Source: Burkholderiaceae bacterium
GTDB taxonomy: Bacteria; Pseudomonadota; Gammaproteobacteria; Burkholderiales; Burkholderiaceae_C
Assembly: GCA_026125795.1 (NCBI GenBank)
Contig: JAHCKM010000002.1
Location: 558,001 to 622,000, forward strand
DNA length: 64,000 nucleotides
Reading direction: 5' to 3'
The stretch's first letter is position 1; the number at the start of each line of letters is the position of its first letter. Made by a program: the position numbers and the translations under genes. The notes beneath the pieces are model-generated. The model did no database searches and was not told where the DNA came from. It was given only the letters and a program-made list of their open reading frames with translations. Below, in pieces: positions 55,044 through 63,650 of the stretch.

Positions 55044-55427
55044 TCAGCCGCCACTGCCATAGGGTCGCGTGATGATCTCGAGGTAGTGGCCGTTCGGATC
55101 GTTCCAGTAGACGCCGCGTCCGCCGTCGTGGTGGTTGATGCGGCCCGGTTGCTGATGTGCCGGATCGGCCCAGTGCGGCAGCCCACGCGCCTGGATGCGC
55201 TCGAAGATCCGGTCGAACTCCGCCTCGCTCACGAGGAAGGCGTAGTGCTCGATCGTCAGGTGCTCGTCGGCCTGGATGTAGGCCAGCGTGACGTGGTTGT
55301 CGAGCTCGACGTCCCAGAACGGGCCGAATCGCACCGGCGCCGGGCGGCCCAGCATCTCGCTGAGGAACATGGCCGAGGCGTGGGGGTCGCGGGCGTGAAC
55401 GATCGTGTGGTTGAGCTCAATCGACAT
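55044..55427 (-). CDS. Glyoxalase/VOC superfamily protein
   Basis: 127 residues with two beta-alpha-beta-beta-beta modules: ELNHTIVHARDPHASAMFLSEMLG and GGRGVYWNDPNGHYLEIITRPYG. The metal ligands expected for the fold are His in LNHTIV, His in IEHYAFLV and Glu in YLEIITR. Members isomerise, cleave or bind small molecules; function here is open. It is 23 bases downstream of the desuccinylase-like gene and probably shares its transcript. Confidence 0.87.
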   Translation of the reverse strand: MSIELNHTIVHARDPHASAMFLSEMLGRPAPVRFGPFWDVELDNHVTLAYIQADEHLTIEHYAFLVSEAEFDRIFERIQARGLPHWADPAHQQPGRINHHDGGRGVYWNDPNGHYLEIITRPYGSGG

Positions 55428-55450
55428 CGTGTGGCTCCACGCCGGGGCGC

Positions 55451-56380
55451 TCAGCGCATCGGCTGCGTCAGGTAGACGCCTTCGCGCCCGACGATGGGCT
55501 GGCGCGTCGGCATGAAGATCGTGCAGTCGTCGATCGGCGCACGGATCTCATCGTCGCCGTCGGTGGCGATCAGCTCGCCCTTGGCGAACGTCTCGAAGCC
55601 GATCACCGGCCGTGCGAAGCGGAAGTCCGCCTGCTTGACGACGTGCGTGCGCAGCAGCTCGTAGCGCTGCGGTGCCTGCGCACGCGGCGGCACCTCGCGA
55701 TCGATGAGCTTGAAGTGGCCAAGAAAGTCGAGCGCGACGTCGATCGCCAGTTGCGCGCTCGAGCGCTTGAAATGCTGGCCGCACTCGACGACCAGGGCGC
55801 TGCCCTTGCCGTCTGCGCGGCCGTGCGCGCCGTGCTGAATGAGCGGTGTTCCAGAGCCCAGACCGAGCGGCATCACCAGGTGCACGCCAGGGTGCGGCAG
55901 GGCGTTGGCCACCGCGGCGTTGCGCTCGAAAGACGGGTAGACCCAGAACGGCACGACGTCCTGGTTCGTCGAGTGAATATCGAGGATGTGGTCGGCGGCG
56001 GCCACCGCCGGCCGCATCGCGCGGGCTCGGCGCAGCTCGACGCTGTCTTCGCCGCCGTCGAGCTGCGCCGCCGACCAGATGCGATTCAGGTTGTGCGTGA
56101 TCTGCCGGCTGTCGAACGGCCGCTGCGGGTCGAAGCTCTCGTAGGCGGCCACGTTGGCCAGGCTGAGCGTCAGGGTGCCCAGCTTCAGCCGCACGCCGCT
56201 ATCGAGCAGATGGCAGACAGCGACCATGCCGCAGAACTCGTTGCCGTGCGTGATGCCGTTGATCAGCACATGCGGGCCGGGTTTGCCCGATTCGAAGCGA
56301 TGCACGTAGTCGATGCCGGTATTGCCGGCGCGGTAGGGCGTGAGGTCGCGCGGCAGGACTTCGAAAGCCGAAAGGTTCAT
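55451..56380 (-). CDS. Succinylglutamate desuccinylase/aspartoacylase family protein
   Basis: 309 residues. A zinc carboxypeptidase-like fold: the zinc ligands lie in INGITHGNEFCG (HGNE, near residue 45) and DIHSTN (near 130), with the catalytic Glu in VVECGQHF (near 213). Members remove an acyl group from N-acyl amino acids. Whether this one acts on succinylglutamate, acetylaspartate or something else is unknown. A CACAAT hexamer on the minus strand (56393-56388) ends seven bases before the ATG, like the other leaderless-type starts in the window. It is followed by the VOC gene. Confidence 0.9.
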   Translation of the reverse strand: MNLSAFEVLPRDLTPYRAGNTGIDYVHRFESGKPGPHVLINGITHGNEFCGMVAVCHLLDSGVRLKLGTLTLSLANVAAYESFDPQRPFDSRQITHNLNRIWSAAQLDGGEDSVELRRARAMRPAVAAADHILDIHSTNQDVVPFWVYPSFERNAAVANALPHPGVHLVMPLGLGSGTPLIQHGAHGRADGKGSALVVECGQHFKRSSAQLAIDVALDFLGHFKLIDREVPPRAQAPQRYELLRTHVVKQADFRFARPVIGFETFAKGELIATDGDDEIRAPIDDCTIFMPTRQPIVGREGVYLTQPMR

Positions 56381-56480
56381 GCCAACGATTGTGCAACGCG
56401 CGGATCGACCGCAGCGCAGGTTTGGTCTTTCCTGCAGGAACCGGCGCTTCAGCGGCGCGCCGCCCGGGCGCGGCCGCCGC

Positions 56481-56496
56481 TTGATCGATCGGTCAA
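56481..56496. promoter_or_regulatory. Near-perfect palindrome TTGATCGATCGGTCAA
   Basis: A 16-base inverted repeat with one mismatched pair, in the divergent interval between the desuccinylase-like gene and the unrecognised operon at 56636. It could be an operator for either. No regulator gene is adjacent. Confidence 0.3.
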
Positions 56497-56635
56497 TAGT
56501 GAACGTCGATATCGCCGCATCCTGACGTTCTGTCCCATTGATCGCGGAGTCAGAGTGATGCCACCCGAGGCCTCGCGGAACCGGTTCTGGTCGACGAGTG
56601 CCACGTGTGCGTTGTCTCAGATCAGGAGGAAGACG

Positions 56636-56995
56636 ATGAGCATCAAGGTGGAGACGAGCGACGTTTCCGTTGCGAAGCCGGCGCAGCTGGCGTTGATGAA
56701 CAGCAGCGGTGCGAACGTCGAGGTGTTCGTGTTCATGGGTTCCGGCTTCAGCAAGCGCCATGCATTCGACTTTGAGCAGAGCCTGGTGACCTTTCCGGTC
56801 CCGAGAGCGTTGACCGGACGACAGCGATGCATGGTGGTCGTGCAGGTTTCCAAGAGCCAGCTCAACCGCATGTACTCGGTCGCAGTCAGCATCAACGGCG
56901 AGTTCGTTGCGCTTGCCGACGGCAATCTCGATGACGACCTCACCGATGACTCCGGCTCGGGCCTGTTCTTTGTGACGTTCGGAGGTGAGCCATGA
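56636..56995 (+). CDS. Hypothetical protein, first gene of an unrecognised operon
   Basis: 119 residues, acidic, with an excellent AGGAGGA ribosome site. No signal peptide. The pattern of alternating hydrophobic residues (LALMNSSGANVEVFVFMGSGF, MVVVQVSKSQLNRMYSVAVSINGEFVALADG) suggests a small beta-sandwich. I do not recognise the family. The stop overlaps the start of the next gene (ATGA), so the two are made together. Since the second gene is exported and this one is not, the first may be cytosolic or use a different route. Confidence 0.75.
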   Translation: MSIKVETSDVSVAKPAQLALMNSSGANVEVFVFMGSGFSKRHAFDFEQSLVTFPVPRALTGRQRCMVVVQVSKSQLNRMYSVAVSINGEFVALADGNLDDDLTDDSGSGLFFVTFGGEP

Positions 56996-58110
56996 ACGCG
57001 CGCATCGCTACCCCGACCTTCGCCATGGTGTGCGCTGTGTCGGTGTCTGCCCTGGGTCAGGCGGAGCAGCCTGACAAGAACATCAACAACTACCTGGTCG
57101 ACATCACGGGCGGGGTGGTGTCTGCCGGAGGCATCGTCGGGTTCGATTCGCCGATCACCCCCATCGAGACCTCGAAGGATTTCGTCGTCGCGATCCAGCC
57201 GTTGACGTCCGACCACCGCAAGTCGTCTTTCGGCCTGGCCATCACTCCGGCGAAGACAACGCTCTTTCCGATGGCTGGCAACACGTACGTCTCATCACAC
57301 TACATGCGGCTCCTGGGCAACCTGACGCTCAGTTATGCCCAGAACAAGGCGGAGGCGGCCGGGCAGGAGTTCAAGAGGTGGGCCTACTCGATCGACACCG
57401 TCTATTACTTCAAGCTCGCGGATGACCCCGTCTACGCAGGCAGCCTCGCGTTCAAGGCCTGCGCCGACAAGACCGGCCCCGAAACCGAGGCTCGGCTGGC
57501 GGAGTTGTTCAAGCAGTTCGACGACGGCAAGATCACTCAAGCCCAGCTGGACGCGGAGCGCCAGAAGCTGCTCGCCGCGCGCGCACCGGGAACCAACGCC
57601 TGCATCCAGGAAGCGCTCTCGCGCTTGCCATGGAACAGCGGGCGCATGTCCGTCAGCCATGGCGACGGACGCGTGAGTCCTGTCGGCGGCGGTGGACCGT
57701 CGTATTCACTGGGTCAACACTTCAACTTGAACGTCCAGTATCCGGTGCACACCACGGGCCTGGTGCAGGTTTCGTTGCGGCACGCCCGCGACGCATTGAC
57801 GATCGGCACGCTGGGCGCGGCCGAGCCGGAGTTCAAGGGGTCGAGGCTTGCGGCCTTGCGGTACACCTACGGCGGCCAGGAGGACACCGGGCTTCGGGTC
57901 ATGGCGGAAGTCAGCAATTCGAAGTCGTCGTCAGCCGGCGCGTTCCGGGATGCCTTCATGTACGCCGTCGGCGTCGACAAGAAGCTGGCAGGCGGCACGT
58001 GGCTGGAGTTTCGGCTGGGGCGCAGTCGCGTCAACCTCAACGGTGACGAGCAGACCACCGGCTTGCTCAACCTGAACGTGGCACCGACCTTGTTCATGCT
58101 GAAGCGGTAG
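56992..58110 (+). CDS. Hypothetical exported protein, possible outer-membrane barrel
   Basis: 372 residues. A signal peptide (about residues 1-24, with cleavage near ALGQAEQ) is followed by many short amphipathic beta-type stretches, for example FNLNVQYPVHTTGLVQVSLRH, LAALRYTYGG, GLRVMAEVSNSK, TWLEFRLGRSRVNLN, and it ends LNLNVAPTLFMLKR. These alternate as in a transmembrane barrel, although the C-terminal residue is Arg rather than the usual Phe. A helical segment near residues 165-200 (EARLAELFKQFDDGKITQAQLDAERQKLL) interrupts. No known family is recognised. It is coupled to the 119-residue protein. Confidence 0.75.
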   Translation: MNARIATPTFAMVCAVSVSALGQAEQPDKNINNYLVDITGGVVSAGGIVGFDSPITPIETSKDFVVAIQPLTSDHRKSSFGLAITPAKTTLFPMAGNTYVSSHYMRLLGNLTLSYAQNKAEAAGQEFKRWAYSIDTVYYFKLADDPVYAGSLAFKACADKTGPETEARLAELFKQFDDGKITQAQLDAERQKLLAARAPGTNACIQEALSRLPWNSGRMSVSHGDGRVSPVGGGGPSYSLGQHFNLNVQYPVHTTGLVQVSLRHARDALTIGTLGAAEPEFKGSRLAALRYTYGGQEDTGLRVMAEVSNSKSSSAGAFRDAFMYAVGVDKKLAGGTWLEFRLGRSRVNLNGDEQTTGLLNLNVAPTLFMLKR

Positions 58111-58379
58111 TGCGGTACCGGCCGCCACGGCCCGCGTGCCCACGCGCAACGGCGATGGCACAGGTGTGGCGGCTGGGCCGGCAGCCAACTGCAGGCCACG
58201 GCCTTCGTGCGACTGCCGTGGTCTTTCCCCCCTTGCCGGTCAGCCGCCACGCGGCCATGTTCACTGCAGCGTTGTCCGCAGGTCTACCCAGGTTCGTGGG
58301 GACGCCAGCGCATCCGCTGCAGGCGGCGCGACTTTGATCACCGGTGCGAAGACGAAATCGCCCGTCGTCAGCGGGCCAC

Positions 58380-58595
58380 TCAGGGCTCGGTGCTTGCCAA
58401 CAAGGCTGCGGCACACGCCAGCAGCACCACTTTGAGCACCAGGATCGCGACCGCCGCGAGCTTGGAACGGCGCGACGGAGGAAGTGGCAGCACGCCCATG
58501 AAGACCAGCGGGGTCGGCTCCGAAGCGGTCGGGCTGCCCTCGGGGCCCGACGCATGCGCTTGCGCCGCCTCAGGGGACGAGGGGATCGAATCCAT
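58380..58595 (-). CDS. Putative small tail-anchored membrane protein
   Basis: 71 residues. An acidic, Ser/Pro/Glu-rich N-terminal part (SIPSSPEAAQAHASGPEGS) is followed by RRSKLAAVAILVLKVVLLACAAALLA, one membrane helix at the very end. The start is uncertain; in-frame ATGs at 58640 and further upstream would lengthen it. It may be a real small protein or a chance frame in GC-rich sequence. Confidence 0.4.
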   Translation of the reverse strand: MDSIPSSPEAAQAHASGPEGSPTASEPTPLVFMGVLPLPPSRRSKLAAVAILVLKVVLLACAAALLASTEP

Positions 58596-58923
58596 CGCAT
58601 CGGGCCGGCTTTGCCTGGCCGTGAGCTTGGGGCCTGCCATGCCGTGATCTTCGGCCCTGGCGCACGAGGGCGCCAGGGCCACCGGTCGGCGACCGGATCC
58701 GCCGGCCAAATGCGGGCGTGAACGATTGCTCGCGCCTCACTGGCCGTGCGCGCGACCGCGGCCGACGTCCGGCGTGATCAACACGTGAACTTTGCTTGAC
58801 GCGCGCGTGACGCGCGGCCTCCACAGTCCAGCCGCGGGTCAAAAGCCCTGGCGTTCCGCGCTGCGCCATCGCAGGGCGCGGCGTCGTGCAGCGAGAACGA
58901 CAACGAACCGAGGAGGCAACACC
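58596..58923. other. Intergenic region with a strong hairpin, no gene seen
   Basis: Within it, GGCCCTGGCGC (58653-58663) and GCGCCAGGGCC (58670-58680) form a perfect eleven-base stem with a six-base loop. There is no T tract, so it is not a normal terminator. The stretch TTGACGCGCGCG-TGACGCGCGG (58795-58816) has a repeated TGACGCGCG. I see no coding sequence. Confidence 0.5.
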
Positions 58924-60327
58924 ATGTCCACGCCCTACGACGCCGTCGTCATCGGCGGCGGCCAGGCCGGGCCGTCGCTGGCGGTGCGGCTTGCCGGCGC
59001 CGGCATGCGGACCGCGCTGGTGGAGAAGAACCAGCTCGGCGGCACCTGCGTCAACGACGGCTGCATGCCCACCAAGACGCTGATCGCCAGTGCGCGCACC
59101 GCCCATGTGGCGCGCGGCGCCGCGCGCTACGGCGTGACGATCGGCGGCCCCGTTGCGGTCGACATGGCCGCGGTGAAGGCGCGCAAGGACCGCATCGTCG
59201 GTCAGTCGATCGACGGCCTGACGCGCTGGCTGCAGAACACGCCCAACCTCACGCTGCTGTGGGGTCACGCGCGTTTCGTCGGCCCCCATGCGGTGGAGGT
59301 CACCGGCGCGTCCGGCAAGCAGGTGCTCGAGGCGCCGAAGATCTTCATCAACGTGGGCGGACGCGCGCTGCTGCCCGACTGGCCCGGCATCGGCGACGTG
59401 GAGGTGCTGACCCACACATCGATGATGGAGATCGATCGGCTGCCCGAACACCTGATCGTCATCGGCGGCAGCTACATCGGTCTGGAGTTCGCGCAGATGT
59501 ACCGCCGCTTCGGTTCACGCGTGACGGTGATCGAGTCGGCCGACCGGTTGATCGCACGCGAGGATCCCGACGTGTCGCACGAGGTGCAGGCCATCCTCGA
59601 GCGCGAGGGTGTCGCCTTCCATCTGGGCGTGCATTGCGCCAAGGTGGCATCGGCCAAAGGATGCGGGCGCGTCCGCATCGCGCTGAACGCCGGCGGTGCA
59701 GCGCATGAAGTGGAGGGCAGCCACCTGCTCGCCGCGGTGGGCCGCCGGCCCAACACCGACGATCTGGGCCTGCAGCGCGCGGGCATCGCCACGGATGGGC
59801 GCGGCTTCATCAAGGTGGACGACCAGCTGCGCACCAACGTCGACGGCATCTGGGCGCTGGGCGATGCCAATGGCCGTGGCGCCTTCACCCACACCGCCTA
59901 CAACGACCACGAGATCGTGGCGGCCAACCTGCTGGACGGCGACAACCGCCGCGTCAGCCAGCGCATCCCCGCCTACGCGCTGTTCACCGACCCGCCGCTG
60001 GGCCGCGTCGGCATCACCGAGACCGAGGCGCGCGCGTCGGGCCGGCGCGTGTTGTCCGGCCTGATGCCGATGAGCCGCGTCGGCCGCGCCAACGAGCGCG
60101 GCGAGACGCAGGGCTTCATGAAGGTGGTGGTCGATGCCGACACCGAGCGCATCCTCGGCGCGGCGCTGCTGTGCATCGAGGGCGACGAGATCGTGCACGC
60201 GCTGCTCGACGTGATGGCCGCCGGCGCCTCGTACAAGGTGATCCAGCGCGCGATGCACATCCATCCCACCGTCAGCGAGCTGCTGCCCACGCTGCTCGCC
60301 AGTCTGCAAGAACAGCGCGCGCACTGA
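58924..60327 (+). CDS. FAD/NAD-dependent disulfide oxidoreductase (mercuric reductase / lipoamide dehydrogenase-like)
   Basis: 467 residues. Class I pyridine nucleotide-disulfide reductase: FAD site VVIGGGQAGPSLAVRLAGAGM, redox pair in GGTCVNDGCMPTKT (Cys-x4-Cys), second dinucleotide site VIGGSYIGLEFAQM, FAD site GIWALGDANGRGAFTHTAYND, and C-terminal dimer domain with HIHPTVSEL in place of the catalytic HAHPT of lipoamide dehydrogenase. There is no N-terminal heavy-metal domain. The physiological substrate is unknown. A strong GAGGAGG ribosome site precedes the ATG. It is 19 bases before egtD and may belong to a redox-defence unit. Confidence 0.9.
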   Translation: MSTPYDAVVIGGGQAGPSLAVRLAGAGMRTALVEKNQLGGTCVNDGCMPTKTLIASARTAHVARGAARYGVTIGGPVAVDMAAVKARKDRIVGQSIDGLTRWLQNTPNLTLLWGHARFVGPHAVEVTGASGKQVLEAPKIFINVGGRALLPDWPGIGDVEVLTHTSMMEIDRLPEHLIVIGGSYIGLEFAQMYRRFGSRVTVIESADRLIAREDPDVSHEVQAILEREGVAFHLGVHCAKVASAKGCGRVRIALNAGGAAHEVEGSHLLAAVGRRPNTDDLGLQRAGIATDGRGFIKVDDQLRTNVDGIWALGDANGRGAFTHTAYNDHEIVAANLLDGDNRRVSQRIPAYALFTDPPLGRVGITETEARASGRRVLSGLMPMSRVGRANERGETQGFMKVVVDADTERILGAALLCIEGDEIVHALLDVMAAGASYKVIQRAMHIHPTVSELLPTLLASLQEQRAH

Positions 60328-60346
60328 CGCGCATCAGGAGCCTGCC

Positions 60347-61477
60347 ATGGACAACGGCCTTGTGCTGAGATCCTTCACCGCGCAGCGCCGCGCCGTGCCC
60401 CGGCTCGGCGCGCGCGCGGCGGCCGCAGCGGCCCGCTTGGTGCCGTTTGCGCCGGCGCGCGAACCGTGGCCGCGCAGCGGCGCAGCGTCGTTCGAGAGCG
60501 ACGTGCTGGCCGGGTTGGCGCAGCCGCAGAAGGCGATCCCGTCGACCTGGCTGTACGACCATCGCGGATCGGAGCTGTTCGAGCAGATCACGCGCGTGCA
60601 CGAGTACTACCCCACGCGCAACGAGCTGCAGATCCTGCGGTCGTGCGCGCGCGAGATATCCGATGCCGCCGGTCCGCGCGCCGTGGTCATCGAGCTGGGC
60701 AGCGGCTCCAGCCGCAAGACGCGCCTGCTGCTCGATGCGCTCGACACGCCGCAGGCCTACCTGCCCATTGACATCTCGGAGCAGTTCCTGCGCGAGTCGG
60801 TGGCCGAACTGCCGTCGCTGTATGCAGGCCTGCGGGTGCTGCCGATCGTGGGCGACTTCGCGCGCATCGAGACGCTGCCCGAGCTGGCGGTGCTGCGCGC
60901 CGCCGACAGCGATCCCGGCCGGCGCGTGGTGTTCTTTCCCGGTTCGACCATCGGCAACTTCACGCCCGATGCGGCGGTGGCGCTGCTGCGGCGCATCCGC
61001 CGCTGGGCCGGGCCCGATGCGCTGCTCATCGTCGGCGCCGACAGCACGCAGGACCCCGCGGCGTTGATCCCGGCCTACGACGACCGCGAAGGTGTCACCG
61101 CCGAGTTCAACCTGAACCTGCTCGTACGCATCAACCGCGAGCTGATGGCCGACTTTGACCTCGATGCGTTCCGCCACGAGGCGCGCTTCGATGCGCAGCA
61201 CCGGCGCGTCGAGATGCACCTGGTGATCAGCCGCGCGCAGCAGGTGAGCATGCTCGGGCGCAGCTTTCACTTTCGTGCCGGCGAATCGATCCACACCGAG
61301 AACTCCTACAAATACAGCCTACCGGCGTTCCAGCAGCTGGCGGCGCGCGGCGGCTGGGCGCATGCGCAGCGCTGGATCGACGCGCAGGCGCGTTTTGTCG
61401 TGCACGTGCTCGAGCCGATCGCGGGCGCGCGCGCCTGTGCAACCGATGTTCGGTTGATGGCGCGCGATGCGCTGTAA
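60347..61477 (+). CDS. egtD: L-histidine N-alpha-methyltransferase
   Basis: 376 residues. EgtD makes hercynine (trimethyl-histidine) from histidine and S-adenosylmethionine, the first step of ergothioneine synthesis. Seen are PKAIPSTWLYDHRGSELFEQITRVHEYYPTRNE in fragments about residue 60-90, ELGSGSSRKTRLLLDAL (about 120), the VVFFPGSTIGNFTP motif (about 195) and HTENSYKYS late in the sequence. The N-terminal 45 residues are Arg/Ala-rich and not conserved. An AGGAG site precedes the ATG. No egtB (sulfoxide synthase) is in the window, so whether ergothioneine is completed is open. Confidence 0.93.
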   Translation: MDNGLVLRSFTAQRRAVPRLGARAAAAAARLVPFAPAREPWPRSGAASFESDVLAGLAQPQKAIPSTWLYDHRGSELFEQITRVHEYYPTRNELQILRSCAREISDAAGPRAVVIELGSGSSRKTRLLLDALDTPQAYLPIDISEQFLRESVAELPSLYAGLRVLPIVGDFARIETLPELAVLRAADSDPGRRVVFFPGSTIGNFTPDAAVALLRRIRRWAGPDALLIVGADSTQDPAALIPAYDDREGVTAEFNLNLLVRINRELMADFDLDAFRHEARFDAQHRRVEMHLVISRAQQVSMLGRSFHFRAGESIHTENSYKYSLPAFQQLAARGGWAHAQRWIDAQARFVVHVLEPIAGARACATDVRLMARDAL

Positions 61478-61514
61478 GCAGACGACCGATCGTTCGACCA
61501 ACACGCTGGAGCAC

Positions 61515-62816
61515 ATGATGAATCCGAACAAGCAGATCGTCGTCGTCGGAGGCGGATTCGCCGGTACCACGCTGGTGGGCGAGCTCGAGCGCCGCCTGCC
61601 GCCGGGCTACCAGGTGGTGCTGATCAGCGAGGAGAGCTACACCACGTTCAACCCGATGCTGGCCGAGGTGGTGGGTGCGTCGGTGTTCCCGGAGCACGTG
61701 GTGGCGCCGATCCGCCAGATGCTGGACGCGTCGCGCGGCACCCAGTTCATCATGGGCCGCGTGGTCGCGGTGGATCGCGAGCGCCGCATCGTGAGCGCCA
61801 GCACGCTGGCCGGCCTGCGCGAGATCGCCTACGAGCACCTGGTGTTCGCCTTCGGCACGCGCGCCAACCTCGATCTGGTGCCGGGCCTGGCGCAACACGC
61901 TCTGCCGCTGAAGCTGGTGGGCGATGCGATGTTCATCCGCAACCGCGTGCTGCAGCGGGTGGCCAGCATCGAGCTGCAGGCCGATGCGCAGGAGCGTGCG
62001 CGGCTGGGCCACTTTGTGGTGATCGGCGGCGGCTTCTCCGGTGTGGAGGTGGCCGGCGAGCTGGAAGACTTTCTGCACGGTGCGTTGCGCTTCTACCCGC
62101 GGGTGCAGCGCAGCGAGCTGCGCGTGACGCTGCTGCACGATCAGGACCGGCTGCTGCCCGAGCTGCCCGAGTCGCTCGGCCGTGCGGCCGCGCGCTCGCT
62201 GGCGGGTCGTGGCATCGACGTGCGGCTGGGCACACGCGCCAGCGAGGTCACGGCCCAGGGCGTGACGCTGTCCAACGGCGAGGCGCTGGCGGCCGGCACG
62301 GTGATCTGCACCATCGGCACGCGCCCCAACCCGTTGGTGGAGCGCCTGGGCGTGGCTCTGCAGCGCGGCCGCATCGAAACCGAGACCGACCTGCGGGTGC
62401 GCGGCGCGAGCGACCTGTGGGCCATCGGTGACTGTGCGTTCGTGCGCAACCAGGCGGCCGACGGCGCCGTGGCGCCGCCCACCGCGCAGTTCGCCATCGC
62501 CCAGGCGCACCAGCTGGCGCGCAACCTCGTCGACGTGCTGGCCAGCCGGCCCACACGCGCGTTCGGCCACGTGTCGAAAGGCATGATGGCCACCACCGGC
62601 CACCTGAAGGGTGTGGCCCAGGCCTACGGCTTGCGCCTGAGCGGCCTGCCGGCGTGGCTGCTGTGGCGCGCCTACTACCTTTCACGCATGCCCACGCTCG
62701 GGCGCAAGTTCCGCATCTGGGTCGAGTGGACCTGGGGCATGTTCTTTGCAGCCGACATCACCCACCTGCGCTTCACGCGCACGCAAGACGCCGAGCGCGA
62801 AGCCCTCGCGCCTTGA
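61515..62816 (+). CDS. NADH dehydrogenase type 2-like FAD oxidoreductase
   Basis: 433 residues. Two dinucleotide-binding folds: IVVVGGGFAGTTLVGELERRL at the start and FVVIGGGFSGVEVAGEL about residue 175, then DLWAIGDCAFV (FAD ribityl) about 300 and the typical C-terminal helix region with WLLWRAYYLSRMPTLGRKFRIWVEWTWGMFF, which in NDH-2 attaches to the membrane. It probably passes electrons from NAD(P)H to quinone without pumping protons. ATGs at 61515 and 61518 are both possible. It lies between egtD and hbd on the same strand. Confidence 0.9.
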   Translation: MMNPNKQIVVVGGGFAGTTLVGELERRLPPGYQVVLISEESYTTFNPMLAEVVGASVFPEHVVAPIRQMLDASRGTQFIMGRVVAVDRERRIVSASTLAGLREIAYEHLVFAFGTRANLDLVPGLAQHALPLKLVGDAMFIRNRVLQRVASIELQADAQERARLGHFVVIGGGFSGVEVAGELEDFLHGALRFYPRVQRSELRVTLLHDQDRLLPELPESLGRAAARSLAGRGIDVRLGTRASEVTAQGVTLSNGEALAAGTVICTIGTRPNPLVERLGVALQRGRIETETDLRVRGASDLWAIGDCAFVRNQAADGAVAPPTAQFAIAQAHQLARNLVDVLASRPTRAFGHVSKGMMATTGHLKGVAQAYGLRLSGLPAWLLWRAYYLSRMPTLGRKFRIWVEWTWGMFFAADITHLRFTRTQDAEREALAP

Positions 62817-62850
62817 GACCCTTCAACGATTCAACCCCGGAGTCCACACC

Positions 62851-63633
62851 ATGCTCAAACAGAAGTCCGCCATCGTCACCGGATCCACCAGCGGCATCGG
62901 CCTCGGCATCGCGCGCGGTCTGGCCGAACAGGGCGCCGACATCCTGCTCAACGGCTTCGGCAACGCCGACGAGATCGAGTTCACGCGCGCCGAGCTGCAG
63001 CGCCAGTACGGCGTGAAGGTGCGCTACTCGGGCGCCGACATGAGCCGACCCGATCAGATCCGGGCCATGGCCGAGCTGGCGCGCACCGAGTTCGGCAAGG
63101 TGGACATCGTGGTCAACAACGCCGGCATCCAGCACGTGGCGCCGATCGAGGAATTTCCGGAGGAGAAGTGGAACGCCATCATGGCGATCAACCTGTTCGC
63201 CGCCTTCCACCTCATCAAGGCCGTGGTGCCGGACATGAAGGCGCGGCGCTTCGGCCGCATCATCAACGTGGCGTCGGCGCACGGCCTGACGGCCTCGCCG
63301 TTCAAGGCGGCGTACGTCTCGGCCAAGCACGGGCTGATCGGTCTGTCGAAGACGGTGGCCGTCGAGGTGGCCGAGTTCGGCATCACCTGCAACACCATCT
63401 GTCCCGGCTACGTGAAGACGCCGCTGGTGGACAAGCAGATCGCCGACCAGGCCAAGGCGCACAACATCTCGCCGGCCGACGTGGTGCGCGACGTGATGCT
63501 GGTGCACCAGGCGCGCAAGGAGTTCGTGAAGGTCGAGGAGCTCGCCGCGCTGGCGGCGTTCCTCGCCTCCGACGCCGCCGCGTCGATGACGGCCAACGCG
63601 ATTCCGATGGACGGCGGCTGGACGCAGCATTGA
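62851..63633 (+). CDS. 3-hydroxybutyrate dehydrogenase (SDR)
   Basis: 260 residues. Interconverts D-3-hydroxybutyrate and acetoacetate with NAD, a step in poly-hydroxybutyrate turnover. Seen are the short-chain dehydrogenase cofactor motif TGSTSGIGLGIARGLA, NNAGIQHVAPIEEFP, the catalytic Ser (INVASAHGL), and YVSAKHG (Tyr-x3-Lys). The stretch HGLTASPFKAAYVSAKHG and the end PMDGGWTQH are characteristic of this enzyme. A patatin of the type often paired with it follows at 18 bp. Confidence 0.95.
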   Translation: MLKQKSAIVTGSTSGIGLGIARGLAEQGADILLNGFGNADEIEFTRAELQRQYGVKVRYSGADMSRPDQIRAMAELARTEFGKVDIVVNNAGIQHVAPIEEFPEEKWNAIMAINLFAAFHLIKAVVPDMKARRFGRIINVASAHGLTASPFKAAYVSAKHGLIGLSKTVAVEVAEFGITCNTICPGYVKTPLVDKQIADQAKAHNISPADVVRDVMLVHQARKEFVKVEELAALAAFLASDAAASMTANAIPMDGGWTQH

Positions 63634-63650
63634 TTTCACAGGGAGTTGCC

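Noticed and set aside
58653-58680. Perfect 11-bp hairpin as a terminator
   Set aside because: No T tract follows on either strand and it is several hundred bases from the nearest gene end on the plus strand; recorded only as structure.
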